This document shows positions 9,701-19,849 of a stretch of 20,418 nucleotides of DNA, piece after piece. Position numbers and translations under genes: made by a program. The notes below the pieces were generated by a model. That model saw nothing but the letters and a program-made list of their open reading frames with translations. It was not told where the DNA came from and ran no database searches. Location: positions 1 to 20,418 of the forward strand of contig ASPP01024418.1 in the NCBI GenBank assembly GCA_000512085.1. The letters are read 5' to 3'. The DNA is from Reticulomyxa filosa. Its lineage: Eukaryota; Foraminifera; Reticulomyxidae. Each line of letters starts with the position of its first letter. Positions within the stretch are counted from its first letter, which is position 1.

Positions 9701-12700
9701 CTGTCCAATGGCACGTGCAAGGTTTGGCACCCTTTTATAAAACGCATTTTAAACTCTTTGGGATTGAGCAATGACAAGTACTTTGAAAAATACATTGGAT
9801 CGTGTACCAATTCTTGATATCCTTCTAGCTGGTAGTAAATGACTGTTTTTATGGCAACCAACAACGATCGAAAGAACAACGTGCTACCATTGTGATAAAT
9901 GTTATTCAATAGTTTCCAAAAATCCATTTCCTTGGTTAGCTTATTGACGATCTCTGTTTCAATGAATTCAGGGCCATTAAAAGATTCTGTCTTATCAGAT
10001 TGGCCATTGAAGGAATGGCTTTGATTTATTTCAAACGCAGTATCTTTGTTCTTTTGCTTTTCATTAGATCGCAACTTTTCAACGTTTGTTAATTTCTTCC
10101 ATTCAAAGTGCTCTTCCACAATGACACAGAGACAATCCAAAGCCTGTGCACGTACCAAAGCATGGCTCGAATATTTGATGGCTCCAAAAATGTGTGTCCG
10201 CAATTGGAGATGATTGGCCCACACCACTTTCAAACCGCTCTGATATCTCCCGCGACAACAGCGCATGAAACTGCACAACACGGAAAAGGCCAGACTCGAC
10301 GTGACGACATCGCGATGCGATAAAAAGTAAAGTATCCAAGAAATGCGCTTACAAGAGTCGAAGATGGAGTCTTGATAAAGTGGTTCGCATAACGACTCCA
10401 AGCATAGCAACGACAATCGGACAACATTTCTACGCTCCAAAGCATTTGGAACATGCACATGAGACAACACATCGAACACGCGACGCAAGAGTACATGTCG
10501 TGGCTCTTGTGGAGCAGCAGATGCATCTTGGCGATGCCCTCTTTTGTCGTCTGCAGAACATTCGAATGGGTGAATGGTCCCAGCCACTCGGCCTGCGTTC
10601 AATACGTTGTACAAAAATTGCAAAGACAACTGCATGCGCACATTCATGTAAATCCAAGAGTGTAATGAGGTGGGGCTATCTCGATCGCTTCCCGAATGGA
10701 TATCACATTTGGTTTGAATCAACAGAAACGATGTAACTTTACGAAATGCGATTTGATGCTCTTTCTGATTTGTAATCAATGCAAACCAAGTATCAAACAC
10801 GATATTGTTTTTCACTTCACAGAGTCTCTAGCGTTGTCTTATCGCACACAAAAAGCAAAACTTGGTTTCGAACCGAGTCCGTGCACATGGAGCATCTGAT
10901 CCACGCATCCATGAGTTGCAGCATGCTTGCCATCACTCCAGTTTGTATTGCAGAGAGCCTCCAATCTGTGTGCACATTCTCTCGGCTGTCCCTCCGATCT
11001 TCTGGTTCTTGTTCTTGTTTATCGTTTGCTACCGCATTTCTGGACATCCGCCGGTCTTGTGAAACGGCGACCGACTCCAGCCAGGGGATATATTGACAAG
11101 TCAGATATTGACCGAGCTTGTCTGTGAATTGGGCTATCAACTTGTTGTCATTGTCATTGTTCATGTTCATGTTCATGTTCAGCAGACGGAGTACATGCGA
11201 GCAAACGTGAATAAACAGACGACCGTCATTGTTCGACGACGGAACGGTTTTCAAGAACCGTTCGACAATAGCATAATGAAAGGGGTTCGTGCCAATATGT
11301 TGTCGAAACAGTGATGGATGCAGTTCGTTGAGATAGTCTAGTGCATGGAAATGAGTCAGAAATTCTTCGTGGCTCGTCGAGCTTTGCAAGCGTTGAAGCA
11401 ATTGTGTGCAAAGCGATTTCTCATATTCACTGCGCATCTTTTTAATTTTTTTTTCAAGTAAAATAGAGCAAGAGAGAAAGAGAAAAGAGAAAAGAGAAAA
11501 GAACTGAGACAGGACTCTTATTCTGCTGTTTGAATGCAATACTTGCGTTGATCATAAGCTGCGCTTGTTCATTTTGAATAAGCAATTCCTCTCCCATTAC
11601 GGAGGAGTTGATCAATCTGCTGGTCTGAGTCGAGAGAGGAGTGGCCTCGACACTCCAACACCGTTCCAAGTCCCGTGTGTGTGGACTGGTCCATCGGATT
11701 TTATGAAAGGGACACAGCAATTTGACGTGATGCGACAAGAACTTAGGGATCCACATGTGAAACGCCTCCGTTACCATGTTGTCCATCTTTTTGGAGGAAA
11801 GTTGATCCCGACTTGCAGTGCATGAATAGACTGACGCCAATTTGGGCATATAGCACTGTCTTTCACGAGTTACGTACGATGGACTTCGTTCAAAATGGCA
11901 CAGCAGCAAACTCGGATGAAACAACGTATTTGCGAAAATGCAATACGTTATGTATCGAATGGTATCATTGAGATGAAACATATCTTTTTTTTAAAAAAAA
12001 AAAAGAAATGATATAAAAAGTGTGGTTTTATCAAGCACAAATAAAAAAACGTAACAAGGCAGCAAAGTGCCATAAAAATGGACTTGCAAAGTGAGCTGCT
12101 GAGAATTGTGTACGACGCAGTCGTAGTCATCCAACAGCAGATTACATTCCATCCGCAATTTGATCACCTCTAACAAAGAGACGATCCACGCCTCGACTTC
12201 CGAGGAGGAGAGCATGTTGTGTTTGTGCACAACGTGCTGATCAAACACTCGACCTAATACTGCGAGCACTTGGGTCAAAAACTCGTGGCTTCGTACAATG
12301 TCCCATTGGTCTTTGTGCTGCACAAACGACATCGCCAATTGATCGACGGCCGATCTGCGCAATCCGATCTCTAAATCCTCGTCGCCCATCACGTGGATCA
12401 ACTTGCGTATGTCTAGATTTACCTGTGTGGAGGGAGAGTGATCCGCAGTCATCGCCAACGTCGCTGTTAGCGTGGATGCAGTATGCTGTTTCAAATACTG
12501 CAAGAGATGCTGTTGCAAAGGCAGCTGATGTTGGTAGTAGCCCATCGCACCTTTTTCATCTTCCAGTGATACCACCCACGTTCACCTTCACTCCAATCTT
12601 TTTCCACCTCACTGCGAAGATCCGATACATATCTTGCTCGCTCCGCTTCCACCGACTCGTTGTCGCATTGGTAGCATTCCAGCCATTCCAACACTTGTTC

Positions 12701-15700
12701 GCTTGCGAGTTTTCTGACGCTGTTTCATGTGTGCATTATATCACACGCAAAAAAGACATATAAATAATGGGACAATACACAAGAGCAAGAATAAAAAGTA
12801 GAGATACCAAACTTTTCGTTGGAGTGATAACACAACCTCAACCAATGAGTGATGCTCTGGCATTGCGAGAACAGCTTGCGGCTTTGGCTTTCCTCGTGAG
12901 CACACGTCGTAGAGGTCGCAATGGAAGTGCGCTTGTCTTTGCAATGGGACACGGTCTTGATCAAACCTTGCAATGACGTGTGCGAGTATTGCAGTGACAA
13001 AATCGGAAATAGCTTGTACAATGTATCGTAGAATGCACTTTGCACATTGTCCACTGAATGACTGTTTATCACTTCTAGCAACTCGCACACTTTTTCCAAT
13101 ATCTTGGTATCCGTCTCGGTCATTGTCAATATTGAATAGAATACGTCCACGTTCAACAATGCTTGCATTTTGTCGTTTTTTTTTTTTTAATCGATTGTTA
13201 ATGTTGTGGGTTTTTTTGTGACAAAGTCGCAAACACATCACACACCATGCCCTGCTCGTCAATAATAACAATGATCGCATCCAGTATAGCAAGGATGGAT
13301 GGAGTGGAAGGAATCGACAACAGAACGCAAATGCAGTCATACCAGTCTGTCTTTGGATTGCTCTCTGTCATAAAAGCAGAAACAAATGGAAAAAAAAAAA
13401 AAAAAAGTAAGCAAACAAATCGGATAGAAACTTGTTTGAAATGTGAAAACGGCAGACATGGCCGTGTCCCTACCTTGCTTTGCAAAGAGAGCTTGTACAA
13501 CGTCTTTGGTGTGTCGAGGGTCAAACTGCAGCGCCACAAGCAATGATCGGATATGTCCTACTTCCATTGACTTAGTGCTTAGTGTGTCGAATGCATTCAA
13601 GGCCTTCATCACGTGCTCCGCCAATGCGATTTGCTTGTTGTTTATTCATTCGTTTTTGTCGCTTCAAAACAAGTGCAGGACCACAAAGTACCCCTCTTCA
13701 CAAACAAAGACAAGATAAAGAACTTTAAAAATGAGAGGCCTCAAAAGTCGTAATAATTTGATGCAATCACTTTTGATATCCAAGTAGAGTGCAGACAGGT
13801 CCATGTATTGTGTCACAAATTGACATGCCACTGAAGATATCGAGGATGGAACAACGTAGTCATCCACCTTTTGTTTTATTGCGTGTGTGTACATTTGCAC
13901 ATAATAGTTATATGTACATACATTAATATATACGTGTGTATACATAAAAGTACCAACCAAATCTTCTGGCAAAAAACTGATCAATTCGAGTGTCATTCTC
14001 AACATTTCAATGAGAAACCACTCTTCCAAGGTATTTGGCTTTGGCCACGAAGCAGATATTTCATGGAAATAGTGTTGCAACGACTCCATCGCTTTGACAA
14101 GACATTGCACATTGCATCGAGTCATTTGCTTTTCATTCGACTTTTTTTTTAAATTGTAATGAAAATGCACAAGCTTTTGACATGTTTTCAGCACTTGAAA
14201 CTTGCGCTTTACATTTGCATGCAACCAATGGCGAGACAAAATGGCTAACAATTCATGAACAAACTCTGTTAGGGAATGCATGTAATTGGCATGAACGCAG
14301 GGTTTGGACACTTCTTTCTTTAATTTTTGCTTTATCTTATTTTCATTATCATCATCATTATCACTATCATCACCATTATCTTCTTCTTCTTCTTCTTCTT
14401 CTTCTTTATTGCGATTTCGATTACGAGCCACTCCTTTTGCATCCTTCGCTTGTTGCTTACGCCCAAGTGCCTCCAACTCTGGAGACTCTTGTGTGATGGA
14501 GTCGGAACAAAGACAATGGAGTTGTGGCGGTGGATAGAAATAGCCAAGGTTATCGCCGTCAAAGCGAGAGTGCACGTTTGGAATAGTCATAGTTGAAGTT
14601 GAGGTCACATTGCTAACAACATTTAAATCACATTGCAAATTCAATGACTCCTGCAATTTGTCGATGAGTTTGTGAAGGCATGACAAGGCACAGTCCAATA
14701 CCACGTCATATTCGTGGCTTGCAATGGTCGAGGACTGACCATTGAACACAACACATAGACTTGCAAATATTTGTGTTTCTTTTTGTAAAACAATTTCCGC
14801 AGGAAAATCTTCCATTACTAAGTAATACAATTGATACATTGCGTCGGTGCAACTGTTTATATCTTCCATCCATTTCAATCGCAATGCCAAGTCACACAAC
14901 AGTTTCAAATCCGATGGGACTAGTTTTACTGGCGAAAAGCACCATTCATTACGATAGGATATTGCATCTCTTATCCAACTTCGAGGTTCTTGCGACACTT
15001 GCATAGCATGTGCAGGCGCTCTATTCTTTACGTTTAGTCGAGTTGGAGGGGATGTAAAGTTTGGAGTCGTTACATTCAGTCGATTTTCATTCTGTCTTTT
15101 CATAGGTTTCAAACTCCCTTGCAGGTTTTAAATAAACAAAAGACATAACATACCAGTGAAGCTGAAAGTCCAACATTCCGATTTTCGACAGACTTTTGTG
15201 ATAACAGTATTTGCTGAATGTTGCCTATAAACTGTCGCTCTTTTGGGCTAAGGTTATACGTATTTGCCAACATCGTCAATGTACCCATTGCGTTGTTTGA
15301 AATCAATTGTTTGGTAATATTCAAAGTTATTTGTTCGTTGATAGACAGTAGTTGATGGAGTAATGATAGCATGTCACAGAACCTAGAACTGTCATATTGT
15401 TTGTTATAGACCTTTTTTTTGTAAATATGTTTGCATTGTGACACAAAGTGAAATAGTTCAAGAGGTACCGGTTAGGTTCAGCTTGAAACCATTTCACTGC
15501 TAGCTGAACAAAAGATGATTCAACGCTCAGTTCTTGAAATGTCAGTAATTCCACAGAAAGCTTAAATAATATGTTGTCTAAAGCACGGAAACGAATATCC
15601 GAAATTGTGCTTCCTGTTTGTGTTGTTCTATTTGTGTATTTTTTATAACGCCTAAAGAATCAAAATATTGAGCAAACCCAATTTTGAGACAATGTGGGTA

Positions 15701-15717
15701 ATTGAAGATTGTGTCAT
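6784..15717 (-). CDS. RTTN: Rotatin (centriole/basal-body armadillo-type protein), 19 exons
   Basis: Exons from the 5' end: 15678-15717, 15469-15613, 15154-15388, 13958-15091, 13724-13867, 13474-13633, 13242-13364, 12808-13161, 12613-12693, 12056-12550, 11505-11983, 10905-11437, 9677-10825, 9152-9577, 8825-9016, 8118-8754, 7441-8035, 7039-7364, 6784-6957. These total 7,422 nt or 2,473 residues, close to animal rotatin (about 2,200). The start reads HIVSKLG, then ISDIRFRALDNILFKL across the first intron, as in the rotatin N-terminal domain. EDFPAEIVLQ near residue 235 matches the rotatin block I recall as QDFPAEIFLQ. The rest is helical ARM/HEAT-like, ending with RNLSFNASFK and LLWKMIHHNQK, which fits the conserved C-terminus. 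Low-complexity inserts: a Glu/Asp tract at about 368-390 and an Asp/Asn/Lys stretch in exon 16. Rotatin builds full-length centrioles. Junctions 8/9, 11/12, 12/13 and 17/18 are the least certain. Confidence 0.85.
7365..7440 (-). other. Rotatin intron 17, uncertain donor
   Basis: I chose donor GTTACG at 7440 (phase 1) with acceptor AAAAAAG at 7366-7365, giving ILAKYF-LPTKLDEMRSW. A textbook GTAAGT lies at 7397-7392, but it is in phase 2 and cannot join the next exon in frame. GTCAAA a little upstream (TTT-G|GT) is a third possibility in the right phase. Confidence 0.5.
9017..9151 (-). other. Rotatin intron with TATATGTATATACATATA motif
   Basis: Donor GTTATT at 9151 and acceptor AAAG at 9018-9017, 135 bp. 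The join is phase 2 and gives ASCFES-N-ILNMLLLY. The donor half carries an alternating TATATG/TACATA stretch (about 9103-9143) like those in introns of the two flanking genes. Confidence 0.75.
9622..9645. repeat. (TTA)n microsatellite in a rotatin intron
   Basis: Eight tandem tta units in the intron 9578-9676 (donor GTTACG at 9676, acceptor GAAG at 9579-9578). A similar trinucleotide run sits in an intron of the right-hand gene at 17636-17656. Confidence 0.9.
10826..10904 (-). other. Rotatin intron 12, boundaries ambiguous
   Basis: The frame must change between exon 12 and exon 13 around here. The preferred model uses donor GTGGAT at 10904 and acceptor TAGAG ending at 10826, 79 bp, phase 2. 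A donor at GTGCAC would give about 60 bp. Donor GTTTTG at 10861 with acceptor CTAG ending at 10828 would give only 34 bp while keeping the residues WIRCSMCTDSVRNQ. The sequence alone does not decide. Confidence 0.5.
12551..12612 (-). other. Rotatin 62-bp intron
   Basis: Donor GTGAGG at 12612 and acceptor AAAAAG at 12552-12551. Without this removal the frame is lost; with it, exon 9 joins exon 10 as SDLRS-AMGYYQHQLPL in phase 1. The length equals that of the intron at 15092-15153, suggesting about 62 bp is the working minimum in this genome. Confidence 0.75.
13868..13957 (-). other. Rotatin intron with TATACACACGTATATA repeat
   Basis: 90 bp, phase 0, donor GTTGGT at 13957, acceptor AAAAG at 13869-13868. 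Its length is a multiple of three and it has no stop in frame, so a gene finder could read through it. The low-complexity YTHVYIN-like translation and the TATA/TACGTATA content mark it as an intron. Removing it gives LPEDL-VDDYVV. Confidence 0.7.
14380..14407 (-). repeat. (GAA)n tract coding poly-Glu in rotatin
   Basis: Plus-strand (ttc)n gives an eight-Glu run followed by an Asp/Asn-rich stretch (DDSDNDDDNEN) encoded around 14337-14375. It falls in a non-conserved loop between ARM-like segments, so it is probably a tolerated low-complexity insertion. Confidence 0.85.
15614..15677 (-). other. Rotatin first intron
   Basis: 64 bp, donor GTTTGC at 15677, acceptor AACAG at 15615-15614, phase 1. 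It separates a 40-base first exon (MTQSSITHIVSKLG) from ISDIRFRALDN. The two halves together line up with the rotatin N-terminus, which supports both the start codon at 15715-15717 and the gene identity. Confidence 0.8.
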
Positions 15718-16007
15718 GATTTCTTTAAACGATAACAGTGCAAAGAATTCAAAAGTTCAAAAATGCGAAATTGAAACCTTTTCAAAAAAATTTGTCCCCT
15801 TATAACGTGATCAATATAAAAGAACAAACACTAATAACTCTTATTATGAATATTTTAAAAAGCATTAAATTATGCGAATTTGAACAGCCATCCGAGCAGG
15901 TCTCTTTAGAATGTAATTACAAGGAATTTGCTGAACAACCAAAATAAAAACACAAACGTTGAAATAACAAGAATATTTTAGTCTATGTAGATTCATGAGA
16001 AAAAATA
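15718..16007. other. Intergenic region between rotatin start and the next gene
   Basis: 290 bp holding the rotatin promoter and the 3' UTR of the right-hand gene. A 69-codon plus-strand open frame (15738-15947) runs up to an AATAAA at 15943-15948. It starts with GTG, has no early ATG and shows no recognisable domain, so I do not call it a gene. Confidence 0.5.
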
Positions 16008-19000
16008 TTAATTAGGCTTTTCAAGATGGCCCAATTGAATTTCGGAATGTAAATTTTGCTTTCGTTTCAAATTGGCTTTTACTTCAGCATCTGTCCAAAC
16101 AAGATAGTGGCCTTTGCTGTGTGTATGAAGCAAGCCAATACAAACGTAATCGCTGGAAATTTTCATGGAATGATGAATTTTGGGTATATTGGAAAAGTTT
16201 TCAAGGCTTATCCGTAGTACGGCCAAGTTGCCATTTTTCACAGATATTTCTATGTCCAAATTTTTTCCTCCGATAACAGGCACTCCCAAGTTACTACGTA
16301 ACCTCTTGGTGCCATGATACATGCAACCACGATCACAACAAAGTCCGAGGCCCTCCATTGGCGGATAGTTTTGTCGTTCTTCGATACCGTCAATCTCGCC
16401 CATGGGTCCTTCCAAAATGCCGATCCACCACAAATTTTGATCCCATTGTGAATGATCGGGAGTTTGTCGTACTTCCAACTGAAATTTGAAGATTTCACCA
16501 GCGTGGATCTAACAAAAACAGCTACAACGGATGAGTCATGTATATATATATACACTGAAAAAGGAAAAGAAAAGAATCAAAGTAAGCAAAGTTGAGTGAG
16601 AGGATAAACAAACCTTTTTGTCAAGTAGAAACATCCCTTTTCCTTCGCAAATCAACTCATTTTGCATTGGGAAATGGCACACGTGAGCATTGCCATTGAA
16701 ATTGGTGACCCACTTCAACAGTCCGTGTTTTTGTTGCGAAAGCTGTGAAATCTTGCGCTTGTGTGCTTCGCTCCAAACCTCTCGCTTGTCAATCACACTT
16801 TGTTGGCGAGTGAGTTGTGGGAGAGCTGTTTCATGGATCTGCTCAATAGACGTGTCCATTACGTCGTCGGATGTTTTTTGCAATTGCTCGTGATCGATAA
16901 TCACTAATCCATCGTCGTCCATTTTTGGGTCTTCTTTATCCTTATTTGTGTTTTTCTCTTTTTCTTTATCTTTATCATTATCTTTGCTCTTGTCTTCGTC
17001 TTTATCTTTGACCGCAATTTCATTGCTTTTTTCTTCCATTCCAAAGTTCATCTCATTTGACATTGGTCTTTGTTTTTGTTTTATCTCAGCTTGTTCTTTT
17101 AGTTGCAACGCAGTATTGGTATTTTTGGGAGAAATGACACTTTGGCTCCTTTTGACCGGTGTCGAAGGTACACTTTGTTCCTTTTTCTTCTCCTTCTTTT
17201 CATCGGTGTCTCCGTACATTTCGTCGTGGATGGTGTTGGATCGAATGCGCGTGTCCATGCGAGGCTTCAAAAAAGTGAGTTTGGGAATCCACTTTGTAAT
17301 CCAAGATTTCGTATCTGTGCGCGGAGACTCCTCAAAGGTCAGTTCACTCGCGAGATCGCTCTCTGTGTCTTGATCGTCGTCACTGAGCGGTATCATCGAA
17401 ATGCGGTCTCCTTGTCCATTCAATGACATAGCAGAAGAAATAGCGGGTGTCAAATACGGAGCGCCGTGGCTTACTGCTGTAAACTGGCTGCTGCGTCTTG
17501 GAGTGAGTCTTGGGCTCCACGACGACATGTCGTCGATGCCGTTTAACACACGATTCATTACCACCTCTTCTTGTACATGGACTGCACCGTAGCTCCATTG
17601 TGGATGAAACGTTACGTTTGGAACATGAAGCTATTTATTATTATTATTATTATTATTTATTAAAATAATAAAAAAAACATACAAATGGATAAATAAAACG
17701 AAACATCGATCTGACTATCATGCAATCCTCGTTTTACAATATCTTTAAATTTTTTTCTAGTTTTTTGTGTCTTTTTGTTGTTAAACCCTTTGCGGGCAAT
17801 ATACAACGCTTGCTTGGCCTTGACTTGGTGTTCAAACACACTTTGTTCCAATTCCATGACGTCTTTATACATTTGCAGCAATTGCGTCTTCGTCGTCTCA
17901 GTGTATTCTTCGACGTCTTGGATTGCGCTTTGCTCTTGCTCTTTGATCACGTCCATGATGTTCTGATAGGTTTCTCGAATGTGATTTTTCACCTGTTTGT
18001 TGCTCTCTTCCAATTTGCTCAGACTTTCATGGATATCACCTTGTGCGTCACGTATCAATTTCTTGCGCTCTTCCAACAATTGGAGGCCTCTCTCTTCCAC
18101 TTCCTCTGATGTTTTGTGTGCGTATACGTACGTGACGCATTTGCAGAGGCACATAACTGCATATACGTATACACCCTGACAACAGCACAGAAAGATGTGT
18201 ACAGTACACCTCCAACATAATTATATTTGTTTTCATCAATTCCGTTTAATTTCTTCCAGTGTTTTTCGTATCTATCTTTTCGTTCTTGAAGTTCTTTTTT
18301 TTTTTGTGTCAGCTCTTCCTCTTCTTGCTTGTAATCTGTAATGTGTTCAACGATGGTGTCGGTGTGGGACACTTCGAACAGGTCTCCCTCTGCAGTGCCA
18401 TTCACATTCTGTGTATCTCGCTTGCCAAATGGCGATGCCAGCACCTGTGATAACTTTCGTCCTAAATCTTTGAGTGAAGAGCCACGTCTGTGTCTTCCCC
18501 CCTTTTCTTTTTTTTTGTTCGCACCGTCGTCGTTGTTGTTATTGGTGAGTGGTGGCCTTTCGCTATCGGGCTCAAGTTGTGGTCTTTCTCGACCAATGTC
18601 CTCGCGCAAGTCACTAAGTTTCAATCAAATATGCTTTGGATTATCTCGCTTTTTTTTTTTTTTTTTTTGTTGTTGCTTGTGTGCACAATAGCCAATGTCT
18701 CAAATACCTGTACGTTGGCGAAATGTACCGTTGCAGGTTCATTGCACTGTTGAACTCGACATTTTCCATCAATGATGTATTCATGTTATATCTGCCCTGT
18801 ATATGTTTGTTTTTCCAAGAATCTGTTTTGAAACAAAAAGACATTTGCACATACCCACAAACAATTACAAACGTAACCAATTTTTTTTTTTTTTCCTTAA
18901 CAACGAATAGTCCAGAATAATAACCTTCAGAAACAGATCTTTGGAGTTTATTGCGAGGAGGTGGAAGCGGTGAGACGAAGGTGTCATTTGCGATTGGAAA

Positions 19001-19815
19001 TGGAGATCGTTTTGTCGCTCTTAAGAACAAGTCAAAATTTTGGGGCGTTTCATCTTGGCTCAATGCGGTTTTGGCTTCTTGCGGCGTCCAATCGCGACAA
19101 GAGTGGATAAAGAGCTGCAGCCTTTCCAAATCCACTTCGTTTTGTTCGCGCGTGAACTGACTCTCCCATTGATTGCGCGTTGTGCATATGCAATGCAAGG
19201 CCTCAAAGTCAATATCAACCGAGTGCGACACCTTGGAGCTCTCGAACATGGCGTCTTTGAGTGCTTTGTCATGGTGTGTGTCAATATCGAAATCGACGCC
19301 AATGACAGGACTTTTAACGCTTGCAAAGCTTTTCGCACTGTGTGTAGGGATTTCAAAATCGATTCCAATCGGACTTTGCTTCACAAATTCAAAGTTTTGA
19401 TTTTCGTTGGCTTTCTTCTTGTTCAAGTATTGCCTCCATTTTTCGTCGTCAATGTCCACGGAATATCTTATGTTGCTGCTCGCAAATCCTTCTTTTTCGT
19501 GTCCCAATCAAATTTGTTATCCATTATCGGTGATTTTGCCTCTGCAAATGTCTCCGATGTCTCTTCTTTTGTGTCGATAGGAGTCAACAAATGTGGCATT
19601 TCTATTTTCTTATATTCCATTGCAAACGATTCGATTTGTAGTATCTCTTTTTGCGTGTCACTTTCCTCTTCCTTACTTTCATTCAAACCAATCAAATTTT
19701 TGCCTTTAATGAATTGAATAGTTGATCTGCATCTTCTTCATTTAAGCCTTGATTATCTTTGCAATACTTTTTTTTGGCAAATGTATATACTATATTACAT
19801 CTGCATTATGTATAC

Positions 19816-19849
<34 letters not shown>

